From NCBI RefSeq assembly GCF_004345645.1, contig NZ_SLWS01000003.1, forward strand, positions 744,001 through 808,000: DNA of 64,000 nt. The letters run 5' to 3'. The stretch comes from Actinocrispum wychmicini. GTDB lineage: Bacteria; Actinomycetota; Actinomycetes; Mycobacteriales; Pseudonocardiaceae. The first letter of the stretch is position 1, and the number at the start of each line of letters is the position of its first letter. This document shows, piece by piece, positions 33,977-43,800 of the stretch. The position numbers and the translations under genes are program-made. The notes under the pieces are model-generated. The model had not been told where the DNA came from, did not search any database, and saw only the letters and a list, made by a program, of their open reading frames with translations.

Positions 33977-34804
33977 TCAGGTCGCCGGGATCGTGTTGGT
34001 CGCCAGCAGCACCATCAGGACCGAGCCGAGCACGATCCGGTACCAGACGAAGATCGAGTAGCTGTGCTTGGCGACGTACCGCAGCAGCCAGGCGATGGTC
34101 GCGTAGCCCACGGCGAACGCGATCACGGTCGCCACGATCATCTGCGCGGCCGACGGATGCGGCCCGGGACCGGTGGTGTCGCCGATGTCCTTGATGCTGA
34201 AGATGCCCGCGCCGAACACTGCGGGCAGGGCCAGCAGGAACGAGTAGTCGGTGGCGGCCTTGCGCTCCAGGTTGAGGAACATGCCCGCGGTGAGCGTGCC
34301 ACCCGACCGTGAGACCCCCGGGATCAGGGCCAGGGCCTGCGCGCAGCCCATCACGACGCTGTCCTTCAGGGTGAGCTTGGCCCGCAGCTGTTTGCCCACC
34401 TCGTCGGACACCGCGAGGATCACCGCGAACACGATCATGACCGTCGCGGTGATCCACAGGTTGCGCAGCGACGTCTTGATCTGGTCCTGGAACAGCACGC
34501 CCAGGATGGTGATCGGGACCGAGCCGACGATCACGTACCAGGCGGTCCGGTACTGCTCGGTCCGCCGGGCCTCGGCGCTGACCAGGCCCTTGAACCAGGT
34601 GCCGACCAGCGGCCCGATCGTGCGGGCGTAGTAGATCAGCACGGCGAGCTCGGTGCCGATCTGGGTGACCGCGGTGAACGACGCGCCGGCGTCGGTGCCC
34701 CAGCCGAGCGTGGACACCACCCGCAGGTGCGCCGAGGAGGAGATCGGGAGGAACTCGGTCAGGCCCTGGACCAGTCCGAGAACAATCGCCTGCAACCAGT
34801 CCAA
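33977..34804 (-). CDS. uppP: Undecaprenyl-diphosphatase UppP (BacA)
   Basis: A 275-residue integral membrane phosphatase that recycles undecaprenyl pyrophosphate to the monophosphate for cell-wall synthesis and confers bacitracin tolerance. The hallmark motif GLVQGLTEFLPISSSAHL lies at residues about 9-26, and the second catalytic region ALALIPGVSRSGGT at about 160-175, with about eight membrane helices. I favour TTG at 34804, seven bases after GGGAG and directly before the conserved DWLQAIVLG; longer frames upstream lack support. It lies next to the histidine phosphatase and the lppL/DUF5703 genes as in mycobacteria. It is divergent from the aldo-keto reductase. Confidence 0.95.
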   Translation of the reverse strand: MDWLQAIVLGLVQGLTEFLPISSSAHLRVVSTLGWGTDAGASFTAVTQIGTELAVLIYYARTIGPLVGTWFKGLVSAEARRTEQYRTAWYVIVGSVPITILGVLFQDQIKTSLRNLWITATVMIVFAVILAVSDEVGKQLRAKLTLKDSVVMGCAQALALIPGVSRSGGTLTAGMFLNLERKAATDYSFLLALPAVFGAGIFSIKDIGDTTGPGPHPSAAQMIVATVIAFAVGYATIAWLLRYVAKHSYSIFVWYRIVLGSVLMVLLATNTIPAT

Positions 34805-34919
34805 GCCCTTACTCCCATCCGTCTCACGCTCCGACTGTGAATCCTTGCGTACGGCCGCGGAGCGCCTACCAGGGCCCTTGCCCGGCCCCGGTGATCGCCT
34901 GCCCTTAGGCTCAGGCGTC

Positions 34920-35885
34920 GTGGAGTACCGACACCTCGGCCGCAGCGGCCTGCGGGTGTCCCGGATCGCCCTGGGCACGATGACCTGGGGCCGGGACACC
35001 GACGCCGACGAAGCCGCCAGCCAACTGGTCTCGTTCGTGGACGCCGGTGGCACGCTCGTGGACACGGCCGACGTGTACGCGGACGGCGAGAGCGAACGGA
35101 TTCTGGGCTCGTTGCTGGCCGACGTGGTACCGCGGGACGACGTCGTGGTGGCGACCAAGGCGGTCGCGCGCCGGACCGAGGGCCCGTTCGGCGGCGGCGC
35201 GTCGCGGGGCGCGCTGCTGACTGCCCTTGAGGGGTCGCTCAAGCGGCTGAATGTGGACCATATCGACCTGTGGCAGCTGCACGCCTGGGACGACTCCGTC
35301 CCACTGGATGAGACGCTGGGCGCGGTGGACGCGGCGATCCGGTCCGGCAAGGTCCGGTACTCGGGCGTGTCGAACTACTCGGGCTGGCAGCTCGCGACGG
35401 CCGCGACGACACAGCTGACGTCGCCGATCGTGAGCACGCAGGTGGAGTACTCGTTGGCGGAACGCGGCATCGAGCGTGAGGTCGTGCCGGCCGCCGAGCA
35501 CCACGGGATCGGCATCCTGCCGTGGGCCCCGCTCGGCCGCGGCGTGCTGACGGGCAAGTACCGCACGGGCACACCGGCCGACTCGCGTGGCGCGTCCGCG
35601 CACTTCGCGCCGTACGTGGAGCATCACCGGACGGAACGCGCGGCGCGGATCGTGCAGGCGGTGGCGACGGCCGCGGACGGGCTGGGCACGTCTCCGCTGG
35701 CTGTGGCGTTGGCATGGGTACGGGACCGGCCAGGGGTGGTCGCGCCGGTGGTCGGCGCCCGCGACACCGGGCAGCTGTCCGGGTCGCTGGCGGCCGAGGA
35801 CCTCACCCTGCCGGCCGCCATTCGGGCTGCCCTGGACGACGTAAGCGGGATCGAGCTGGGCTATCCGGAGCAGCGACTCGGGTGA
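34920..35885 (+). CDS. Aldo/keto reductase
   Basis: A 321-residue NADPH-dependent (beta/alpha)8 oxidoreductase. YRHLGRSGLRVS begins the domain. The catalytic tetrad is Asp and Tyr in DTADVYADG, Lys in ATKAV and His in WQLHAWD. The later ILPWAPLGRGVLTGKY is typical of the AKR11/12-like bacterial subgroup. It reduces aldehydes or ketones of unknown identity. The GTG at 34920 is directly before the conserved EYRHLG; upstream frame extension overlaps the uppP start region. It is divergent from uppP. Confidence 0.9.
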   Translation: MEYRHLGRSGLRVSRIALGTMTWGRDTDADEAASQLVSFVDAGGTLVDTADVYADGESERILGSLLADVVPRDDVVVATKAVARRTEGPFGGGASRGALLTALEGSLKRLNVDHIDLWQLHAWDDSVPLDETLGAVDAAIRSGKVRYSGVSNYSGWQLATAATTQLTSPIVSTQVEYSLAERGIEREVVPAAEHHGIGILPWAPLGRGVLTGKYRTGTPADSRGASAHFAPYVEHHRTERAARIVQAVATAADGLGTSPLAVALAWVRDRPGVVAPVVGARDTGQLSGSLAAEDLTLPAAIRAALDDVSGIELGYPEQRLG

Positions 35886-35984
35886 CAGCTACCCGGGATG
35901 CGTGACCTAGGGGTAGAAATCGGGGATGCTGGGTTAACGCGGCGTATAGCGGGCATGTCGTGTGCGAGTTTTCGGAGGTAGCTG

Positions 35985-36980
35985 TTGCGTCGGCTGGTAG
36001 CGACCGTCACCGTGGGGACAGCACTGCTGGCGGGGTGTTCACCGTCGGCAAAGTCCGGTGACGAGCTGCAGGTCAGTGATTCGGTGACGGCCGCGGGCCC
36101 GGCCATCTCGCCCGCCACGTCGCACCCGGCCGGCACTGTGGTGCCCGTCGGCGCGAACGTGACCGGGATCGTCGCCGACCCGCGCAGCCGGCTGCTCACG
36201 CTCGCCACGGACAAGGCGTCTGTGCTGCTGGTCAGCATGGACACCCCTGGTGCCGAGCCACGGACCGTGCCGCTGCCAGGGCCCGCGACGGCCCTGACCG
36301 TTACGCCGACCGGGGTGCTCGCGTCTGTCGGGTCGGCTCGGCAGATCGTGGCGATCGCACTGCCCGCCGGGTCCGTGTCGTCCGTGCCGGTCGACGGCGC
36401 GCCCGCGGGCACCAGCCAGGACGGCGACCAGACCCTGGTGACGCTGTCCGATCAGAAGGCGATCGACGTCGTGCGGGACTCCCGGGCGCAGCGCCGGATC
36501 TCGGGCGGCCTGTACAGCGCCGACCAGGTCCTGACGGTCGGTTCCAACGCCGTGGTACTCGACCGGCAGCGGACCGCCCTGTTCGACGTGAACGTCAACG
36601 AGGGCAGGATCGGCGCGGGCCAGCGGGCCGGCAAGGGCGCGACGAACGCGACCACCGACCGCTACGGCCGGGTCCTCGTGACCGACACCCGCGGCGGCGG
36701 GCTCCTGGCGTTCTCCACCGGGCCGGTGATCCTCAAGCAGAACTATCCCGTGCCCGGCGCGCCCTATGGCATCGCGTACGACCCCAAGCGTGACCTGGCG
36801 TGGGTCACCCTGACTGAGCGAAACGAGGTGGTCGGGTACTACGTCGCCGGTGGCGAGCCGGCCGAGAGATACCGGTTCCCCACTGTCGTGCAGCCGAATT
36901 CGGTGACCGTCGACCCGGACAGCGGGCGGGTGTTCGTCGCGTCCGCGACCGGGGGAGGAGTTCAGGTGATGCAACTGTGA
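35985..36980 (+). CDS. LppL-like lipoprotein with beta-propeller repeats
   Basis: A 331-residue lipoprotein. The lipobox is LLAGC at residues 14-18, with Ser after it. The rest is Gly/Val/Asp-rich with YVTN/NHL-like repeats, for example VTGIVADPRSRLLTLAT, YGIAYDPKRDLAWVT and NSVTVDPDSGRVFVAS, which suggests a propeller exposed outside the membrane. The position beside a DUF5703 gene and uppP matches M. tuberculosis lppL (Rv2138). The start codon is TTG with GGAGG six bases upstream. The function is unknown; a scaffolding or envelope role is inferred. Confidence 0.85.
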   Translation: MRRLVATVTVGTALLAGCSPSAKSGDELQVSDSVTAAGPAISPATSHPAGTVVPVGANVTGIVADPRSRLLTLATDKASVLLVSMDTPGAEPRTVPLPGPATALTVTPTGVLASVGSARQIVAIALPAGSVSSVPVDGAPAGTSQDGDQTLVTLSDQKAIDVVRDSRAQRRISGGLYSADQVLTVGSNAVVLDRQRTALFDVNVNEGRIGAGQRAGKGATNATTDRYGRVLVTDTRGGGLLAFSTGPVILKQNYPVPGAPYGIAYDPKRDLAWVTLTERNEVVGYYVAGGEPAERYRFPTVVQPNSVTVDPDSGRVFVASATGGGVQVMQL

Positions 36981-37189
36981 ACGATGGGGTGGTTGAAGGG
37001 GATTGGGAGTACCGGCCGCTGAAGTTGCCGCCAGGGGTGTCCCGGGTGACCGCGGCGGTCCAGCTGTCGATCCAGGCGGAGTTCTCCGGATGGGAACTCT
37101 CCCGGGTCCGTCTGTACTCGGACGGCACCCGCAGAGTGGTGTTGCGTAGGAAACGCACCCGGGCCGGGATGCCCGGTCTGATCATCTAG
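36977..37189 (+). CDS. DUF5703 family small protein
   Basis: A 70-residue basic protein. WEYRPLKLPPGVSRVTAA, FSGWELSRVRLYSDGTRR and the VVLRRKRTR end match the short conserved actinobacterial DUF5703 family (Rv2137c-like). The GTG start overlaps the lipoprotein stop (GTGA), so it is translationally coupled. No molecular function is known for the family. The pairing with the lipoprotein and uppP is conserved in mycobacteria, suggesting an envelope-linked role. Confidence 0.87.
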   Translation: MNDGVVEGDWEYRPLKLPPGVSRVTAAVQLSIQAEFSGWELSRVRLYSDGTRRVVLRRKRTRAGMPGLII

Positions 37190-37256
37190 CCAACAAGACA
37201 TGCGTGCCACGACGGCTCGGCTAGCGAGCCGTTGATCAGTGGTGCACTCTGCACCC

Positions 37257-37823
37257 ATGCGATTTCGTTCTGTGACGGTCGCGGCCGTCGTGACCCTCAC
37301 GATGGTCGTCGCAAGCGGCACCGCAGGCGCGTGGGGCGGCGCTGTGCGTGTCGTCACCGCCGCTGCCACCGCCGCGCCCTACCAGCCGGGAGCCGGCGCG
37401 GTCACCTACTCCCCCGACCTCGTCCCGGTCGGCGCCCACCTCGGCGCGTTCGGGATCTCGACCAAGATGAACACCTCGGTGATGCTGTCGGTCCAGGGAC
37501 TGCGCCCCCACCGCGACTACGGCGCACATGTCCATGTCAACGCCTGCGGCCCGAACCCCGCCGACGCCGGACCGCACTTCCAGGACGTGAAGGATCCCGT
37601 GCAGCCGTCGGTCGACCCGAAGTACGCCAACCCGCGCAACGAGATCTGGCTCGACTTCAGCACCGATCTCGCGGGCAACGCCTTGGTGTTCGCGCACGTT
37701 CCGTGGGGCTTCGGCACCCGGACGGCCGGGTCGGTGGTCGTGCACGACTCGCACACGCACACCGACCCCGGCCACGCGGGCACCGCCGGCGCCCGGTTGG
37801 CCTGCCTGAACGTGCCGTTCTAG
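37257..37823 (+). CDS. Secreted Cu/Zn superoxide dismutase-like protein
   Basis: A 188-residue exported protein with a signal peptide (residues 1 to about 25). The Cu ligand pair His-x-His appears in GAHVHVNACG. The bridging and zinc region is GPHFQD. DFSTDLAGNA holds the zinc Asp, and VVVHDSHTHTDPG the last Cu His, ending with GARLACLNV. Disulphide Cys residues are in place. Such enzymes detoxify superoxide at the cell surface; activity is likely but the active-site Arg is less clear. The start at 37257 gives a proper signal peptide. It ends inside the M20 gene's end by four bases. Confidence 0.82.
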   Translation: MRFRSVTVAAVVTLTMVVASGTAGAWGGAVRVVTAAATAAPYQPGAGAVTYSPDLVPVGAHLGAFGISTKMNTSVMLSVQGLRPHRDYGAHVHVNACGPNPADAGPHFQDVKDPVQPSVDPKYANPRNEIWLDFSTDLAGNALVFAHVPWGFGTRTAGSVVVHDSHTHTDPGHAGTAGARLACLNVPF

Positions 37824-39148
37824 CAGTCGCGCAGGAACCGGTCCAACACGCGGGTGCCGAACTTCAGCGCGTCGATCGGCACTCGTTCGTCCACGCCGTG
37901 GAACAACGCGGAGAAGTCCAGGTCGGCGGGCAGCTTCAGGGGCGCGTAGCCGAAGCAGCGGATGCCCAGCTGGGCGAAGGACTTCGCGTCCGTGCCGCCG
38001 GAGAGCATGTACGGCAGGGTCTTCGCGCCCGGGTCCTCGGCGACGATGGCGCGGGTCATGTGGTCGACCAGCGGGCCGTCGAAGGTGGTCTCGACCGCGC
38101 GCAGGTTGAGCCATTCGCGTTCGACGTCCGGGCCGAGGATCTCGTCCAGCTCGCGTTCGAACGCCTCCTGGCGGCCGGGCAGGATCCGGCAGTCCACTGT
38201 GGCCTCGGCGACCGACGGGATCACGTTGGACTTGTAGCCGGCGTTGAGCATCGTCGGGTTCGCGGTGTCCCGGAGGGTCGCGCCGATCATCCTGGCGATG
38301 TTGCCCAGCTTGGCCACCGAGCCTTCCAGGTCGTCTTCGTCGAACTGGATGCCGGTGATCTCGGTGATGCCGGCCAGGAACTCGCGGACCGAGTCGGTGA
38401 GCACGAGCGGGAAGCGGTGTCGGCCGAGGCGGGCGACGGCCTCGGTGAGCTTGGTGACGGCGTTGTCCTCGTGGACCATGGAGCCGTGGCCGGCGCGGCC
38501 GCGGACCCGGAGGGTCATCCACGCGATGCCTTTCTCGGCCGTCTCGATCAGGTAGGCGCGCACGCCGTCCTTGACCGTGATGGAGAATCCGCCGACCTCG
38601 CTGATCGCCTCGGTGGCGCCTTCGAACAGCTCGGGCCGGTTGTCCACCAGCCACTGCGCGCCGTACTGGCCGCCGGCTTCCTCGTCGGCGAGGAACGCGA
38701 AGATGATGTCCCGCTTCGGCGTGATCCCGTCGCGCTTGAGCCGCCGCGCCACGGCCAGCGTCATCGCGACCATGTCCTTCATGTCGACGGCACCGCGACC
38801 CCACACGTAGTCGTCCTGCACCGCGCCGGAGAACGGGTGCACCGACCACTCGGCGGCGTCCGCGGGCACCACGTCCAGGTGGCCGTGCACCAACAGCGCG
38901 CCGCGGCTGGGATCCTGGCCGGCCAGCCGCACGATCACGTTGCCGCGACCCGGTCCGCCGGACTCGACGTAGGTGGTCTCGTACCCCACCTCCGCGAGCT
39001 TCTCGGCGACGTACTCCGCGGCGGCCCGCTCCCCCACCAGCGTGTCGGGGTCGCCGGTGTTGGTGGTGTCGATGCGGATCAGCTCACTGGTGAGAGTGAC
39101 CGCTTCGGACTCGGCAAGGGCTGTGGTGGGTGGCAGCTGCTCAGTCAC
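37820..39148 (-). CDS. M20/M25/M40 family metallohydrolase
   Basis: A 442-residue dizinc peptidase or deacylase. Metal ligands are in VHGHLDVVP, GRGAVDMKD and LADEEAGGQYG. The dimerisation lid domain spans about residues 185-300, and the last ligand region is FHGVDERVP. It corresponds to Rv2141c, sometimes called DapE2 although the substrate is uncertain. The start is GTG at 39148. It is convergent with the SOD-like gene (4-base overlap). The uppP/lppL/DUF5703/M20 grouping is conserved among actinomycetes. Confidence 0.9.
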   Translation of the reverse strand: MTEQLPPTTALAESEAVTLTSELIRIDTTNTGDPDTLVGERAAAEYVAEKLAEVGYETTYVESGGPGRGNVIVRLAGQDPSRGALLVHGHLDVVPADAAEWSVHPFSGAVQDDYVWGRGAVDMKDMVAMTLAVARRLKRDGITPKRDIIFAFLADEEAGGQYGAQWLVDNRPELFEGATEAISEVGGFSITVKDGVRAYLIETAEKGIAWMTLRVRGRAGHGSMVHEDNAVTKLTEAVARLGRHRFPLVLTDSVREFLAGITEITGIQFDEDDLEGSVAKLGNIARMIGATLRDTANPTMLNAGYKSNVIPSVAEATVDCRILPGRQEAFERELDEILGPDVEREWLNLRAVETTFDGPLVDHMTRAIVAEDPGAKTLPYMLSGGTDAKSFAQLGIRCFGYAPLKLPADLDFSALFHGVDERVPIDALKFGTRVLDRFLRDC

Positions 39149-39192
39149 ACGGCCTTCCTATCACTGATCCGGCCGTGGCGTGATGTGCGTTC

Positions 39193-39645
39193 CTAAGAAC
39201 CGGAACGCATGACGACGGTCGTGTCCTCGGGACCGAGGAGGCGGCCGTCGGCCGACCGGATCTCGATCTTCGCCACCGGTTCGTGGTGTTCGCTGTCGAC
39301 GAGCTGGGCGCGGGTCTCGTCGGGGGTGAAGAAGTGCTCCTGGCTCCACTGCCGCAGCGCGACCAGCACCGGGAACAGCCCACGGCCTTTCGCGGTGAGC
39401 ACGTACTCCTGGTAGGCGCTGCCGTCGCTGGCCGGGACGGTGGTCATCAGGCCGTGCGCGACCAAACTGTGCAGGCGGGCCGACAGGATGTTCTTGGCCA
39501 GGCCCAGGCTGCGCTGGAACTCGCCGAACCGGCGCAGGCCCTCCAGCGCGTCCCGGATGATCAGCAGCGACCAGCCGTCGCCGATCGCGTCGAGCGGCCG
39601 CGCGACCGTGCAGCTGGCGTCCTTGTGACTGGTCCGTTTGGGCAT
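39193..39645 (-). CDS. HxlR-family transcriptional regulator
   Basis: A 150-residue winged-helix regulator. The N-terminal Cys (SCTVARPLDAIGDGWSLLIIRDAL), FGEFQRSLGLAKNILSARL and YVLTAKGRGLFPV are the family signature; the Cys often senses electrophiles or redox state. The start at 39645 has GGAGG five bases away. It is divergent from an MFS gene. Two palindromes in the 78-base gap are likely operators for this dimeric regulator, which probably controls the MFS/BTAD operon as well as itself. Confidence 0.9.
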   Translation of the reverse strand: MPKRTSHKDASCTVARPLDAIGDGWSLLIIRDALEGLRRFGEFQRSLGLAKNILSARLHSLVAHGLMTTVPASDGSAYQEYVLTAKGRGLFPVLVALRQWSQEHFFTPDETRAQLVDSEHHEPVAKIEIRSADGRLLGPEDTTVVMRSGS

Positions 39646-39656
39646 GCCCACCTCCT

Positions 39657-39713
39657 GGTTGCATCTTACAACCGTCCTGTGGCAGTGTTGGTGTGGTTGC
39701 AAATTGAAACCAC
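39657..39713. promoter_or_regulatory. Two HxlR operator palindromes
   Basis: GGTTGCATCTTACAACC (39657-39673) is an imperfect dyad. A second, 21-bp dyad at 39693-39713 has arms GTGGTT/AACCAC and an inner CAA/TTG match (one mismatched pair). Centres are 38 bases apart. Both lie between the HxlR and MFS start codons. Confidence 0.65.
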
Positions 39714-39723
39714 AGGGGGTCGT

Positions 39724-40887
39724 GTGTCACGCCAGGTCGCGCTGCTGTTCTCCGTCGCGTGCGGACTCGCCGTCGCCAACGTCTACTACTTCCAACCGCT
39801 GCTGGACGTCATCGCCGCCGACTTCCAGATGGACCACGCCACCGTCGGCGTCATCGGCACGGCCACCCAGGTCGGCTACGGCGCCGGACTGCTGCTGCTC
39901 GTCCCCCTCGGCGACCTGGTCAACCGACGCCGGCTCGTCGTCGGACAGACACTCCTGTCGGTACTCGCGCTCATCGCCGTCACCCTCGTACCGACCGCTC
40001 CCCTGCTGCTGGCCGCCATGACCGCCGTCGGCGCACTCGCGGTCGTCACCCAAGTCCTCGTCGCCTACTCCGCCCACCTGGCCGACCCCACCGACCGAGG
40101 CCGGATGGTAGGCGTCGTCACCAGCGGCATCATCATCGGAATCCTGTTGGCGCGCACGGTCTCCGGCACCATCGCCGACCTCGCCGGCTGGCGTTCCGTG
40201 TACGCGGTGTCCGCGGCCGCGACCCTGGTCATGGCCTGGCTCCTGGCCAGAGTCCTCCCCCACGAACCCACGCCCCGCCAACGAATGTCCTACCCACGGC
40301 TGATCAAGTCCGTGTTCCGGCTCTTCGCCGAGGAACGCGTCCTACGCACGCGCGCTGTCCTCGCGCTGCTGATCTTCACAGCGTTGACCACGTTCGCGAC
40401 CCCCATGGTCCTCCCGCTCAGCGCGCCGCCGTACGCCCTGTCCACCACCGAGGTCGGCCTGTTCGGGCTCGCCGGCGTGGCCGGCGCCCTCGGCGCCTCC
40501 CGCGCCGGCCGGCTCGCCGACCGCGGACACGCCCAACAGGTCACCGCCGTCGGCCTCACGGCCATGCTCCTCTCGTGGCTCCCCATCGCGCTCCTGCCAC
40601 AGTCGTTGTGGGCGTTGGCGATCGGACTGGTCATGTTCGACTTCGGACTGCAGTCCACCCACGTGGCCAACCAAAGCCTCATCTTCGAGGTACGGCCCGA
40701 GGCGCGCAGCCGCCTCACCGCCGGCTACATGGTCTTCTACTCCATCGGCTCGGCCACCGGCGCGATCGTGTCGACCGTCGTCTACTCGCAGGCCGGATGG
40801 ACCGGCGTGTGCGTCCTCGGCGCGGCCGTCAGCCTCACCGCGTTGGTGTACTGGGCCGCCAGCCGGCTGACTATCCTCGCCAGGTGA
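39724..40887 (+). CDS. MFS transporter (YnfM/AraJ-like drug efflux)
   Basis: A 387-residue transporter with twelve hydrophobic helices. ANVYYFQPLLDVIAADF begins helix 1, and motif A-like PLGDLVNRRRLVVGQ lies between helices 2 and 3. The type matches small-molecule efflux carriers often found beside HxlR or MarR regulators. The GTG at 39724 follows GGGGG and the operator pair. Its stop overlaps the start of the large BTAD regulator (GTGA), so pump and regulator are made from one message. Confidence 0.88.
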   Translation: MSRQVALLFSVACGLAVANVYYFQPLLDVIAADFQMDHATVGVIGTATQVGYGAGLLLLVPLGDLVNRRRLVVGQTLLSVLALIAVTLVPTAPLLLAAMTAVGALAVVTQVLVAYSAHLADPTDRGRMVGVVTSGIIIGILLARTVSGTIADLAGWRSVYAVSAAATLVMAWLLARVLPHEPTPRQRMSYPRLIKSVFRLFAEERVLRTRAVLALLIFTALTTFATPMVLPLSAPPYALSTTEVGLFGLAGVAGALGASRAGRLADRGHAQQVTAVGLTAMLLSWLPIALLPQSLWALAIGLVMFDFGLQSTHVANQSLIFEVRPEARSRLTAGYMVFYSIGSATGAIVSTVVYSQAGWTGVCVLGAAVSLTALVYWAASRLTILAR

Positions 40888-43800
40888 CCATCGAGTTGAC
40901 GTTCCTGCCGGGGGTGGCCTACCAGGGCCGGGACGTCACCGCGCCACGACTGCGTCACCTGCTCGCCCTGCTCGCCGACGACCTCGGCCGCGGGTGCAGC
41001 ACCGGCATGCTCGTCGACGGGCTGTGGCCGGACGACCAGCCGGACAACCCCACCAAAGCCGTGCAGATCCTCGTCTCCCGCGCACGCACCCTCCTCGGCT
41101 CGGACGTCATCGCCAGCACCGCCACCGGCTACCGGCTCACCCTCGCCGAAGACGAGGTCGACGTCGCCGCGGTGCTGCTGAAGGCCTCGTCAAGCTCCAA
41201 ACACCTGCGCGCCGGCGACTACCCAGCGGCCATCGCGGACGCCGAAGCCGGCCTCACGCTCTACGAAGGCGCCGAAACCAGCGACAGCGACGACCCCGTC
41301 GCGACACTCCGCGCCGACCGAGCCAGGACACACCAGTCGCTCATCCGCACCCGTGCGGTCGCGCTGTCCCGGCTAGGGCGACACGCCGACGCGATCGGGC
41401 CGCTCACCGAACTGTTCGACGAACGACCACGCGACGAGGAACTCCTCGCCGAACTGCTGCGCAGCGAAGCGGCCACGAACGGCCCCTCGGCAGCGTTGAC
41501 CCGATACGACACGTACCGCCGCGAACTACGCGACGACCTGGGCACCGACCCCGGCGCCGAACTCCAGGCGCTGCAGCAGCAGTTCCTGCAAAGCGACCGG
41601 CCGACTGCCCGGCACGGCGTCGCCCACGAACCCAACCAACTCCTCGGCCGCGCCGACGACATCGCCGCGATCACCGCGCTACTGCGCACATCCCGGGTCG
41701 CCTCCATCATCGGGCCCGGCGGACTGGGCAAAACCCGCCTCGCGCACGCCGTCAGCCGTCAAGCGGAGCAGCGCTCCGTTCACTTCGTACCGCTAGCTGG
41801 CGTCACCTCCGACGCGGACGTCGCCGCCGAAGTCTCGGCCGCCGTCGGCGCCAGCACCGTCACCCACCCAGGCATGGCCGCGGACACCGTCGCCGGCATC
41901 GCCAACGCCCTCGGCACCGCGCTGCTCGTGCTCGACAACTGCGAACACGTCATCCAAGGCGCCGCCGACCTGACCCGGGCACTGGTGTCCATGACCAGGG
42001 ACGTGCGGATCCTCACCACCAGCCGCGCTCCCCTGGGCCTGTCGTCCGAGTCGATCTACCACCTCCCCGAGCTGACCCTCGCCACCACGGTCGAACTGTT
42101 CGAACAACGCGCCCGCGCCGCCCGGCCCGGCGTCGAGCTGCCCACCGACGTCGTCACCGAACTGTGCCGCCACCTCGACGGGCTCCCTCTCGCCGTCGAA
42201 CTGGCCGCCGCCCGGGTACGAACCATGTCGGTCGCGGAGATCGCCCGCCGGCTCGACGACCGGTTCGCCCTGCTGCGCGGCGGCTCCCGGGACGCCCCAC
42301 AACGACACCGCACGCTGCACGCGGTCGTCGACTGGAGCTGGAACCTTCTTGACGCACCGGCGCGGACCGCCATGCGCGCACTGGCGATCTTCCCCGGCGG
42401 ATTCACCGCCCAGGCCGCCGAACACATGGTGGCCGACGCCGTCGACACCATCGAGCACCTGGTCGACCAGTCCCTGCTCAAGGTCACCGAGACACCGGTC
42501 GGGACCCGGCTGGCCATGCTCGAGACCGTCCGCGAGTTCTGCCAGGCCAGCGGCGACAACGAGCCCCTCGTCACCGAGTTCCTCGCCTGGGCGAAGGACT
42601 TCGGGGTCGCCTACCACCAAGCGGTGTTCGGCCCCGAGCCGTTCGCCGAGGCCATGCGGGTCCGTGCCGACCAGGACAACCTCGTCCACGCGCTACGCCT
42701 CGCCCTGGACCGCGACGACCGCCCCACCGTGGCCGCGACAACCGCCGTCCTGGCCGCCCTGTGGACCCTCGACTCCAACTACAGCCGGATCTCCGCCCTG
42801 ATCAGGGACACCGCCTGGGCCCTCTCGCACTACCGGCCCGAACCTGACCTCGTCGAAGTCACCCGAACCGCACTCACCCTGTCCGGCGGGACCGCGTTCC
42901 TGATCCGCGACTCCGGGCCGGTCCGCGCACTCGTCGCCCTGCGCCGCCTCCCGCCGGCACCACCGGACACCTTCGTCCGCGCCGCCGCGATCGTGCTGCA
43001 AGCCCGAACACCGCAAGCCATCCTGGCCCTCTCCGACAGCCCCGAACCGCTGATCGCCGGCATCGCCAACGCCCTGGCCAGCTACGGCTGGGAGAAGGAA
43101 CTCGACCACGGCAACGCCCTCAAGGCCGCCCGCCGGATGCTCGACCTGTTCGAGAACACCACGATCGTGTGGATGCGAGTCCTCGGCCACAGCCGGATCG
43201 CCGAGCTGAGCCTGCAACTGGAACTCGGCGAGGACACCCGCGACCACCTGCTGGCCGCCCTGCGCGGGATGAAACCGTGGGCCGACCCGATCGGCATCCA
43301 CTCCGGCCTCGTCCTGGCCAACCTCCTCCTCGGCGACATCGACGAAGCCGAACGCTGGCTGGCCCGAGCCACCACCGAGGAGTCCGAAGAGGGCTACGGC
43401 GTGCGCACGTTCCACTTCGGCGCCCAGGCGGAGATCCTGCTCGCCCGCGGCGACGTCGAAGCCGGGCTGCGGCTGTGGCGGCGGACCAACGAGGTGAAGT
43501 TCGGCGAGACCTGGATCTACACCTTCGAACCCCTCGCGTTCGACCCGTGGATGCTGGAGATCGAAGCCACCACGGTGGTCGCCCACGTCCACCACGGCCG
43601 TCTGGACCTGATCGAGGACCTCATCGCCGGTGTGTCCGAGAAACTCACGGTCATGCTGACCAACCAGGGCACGCGACTCCCCCTGTCGGTGATGGAACTG
43701 CCCGTCTGCGGCGCGTTGCTGCTCGCGCTGGGCCTGGCGGACATCCGCCGCGGTCACACCGCGTTCGGCGTCCGGCTCGTCGCACTCGCGGAAAGATGCC

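Noticed and set aside
34805..35350. Upstream extension of the uppP frame
   Set aside because: It runs antisense through the aldo/keto reductase; a TTG with a good ribosome binding site directly precedes the conserved UppP N-terminus.
39759..40883. Upstream extension of the BTAD regulator frame through the MFS gene
   Set aside because: The extension is Arg/Pro/His-rich noise overlapping a clear MFS protein; the GTG at 40884 begins the winged-helix domain.
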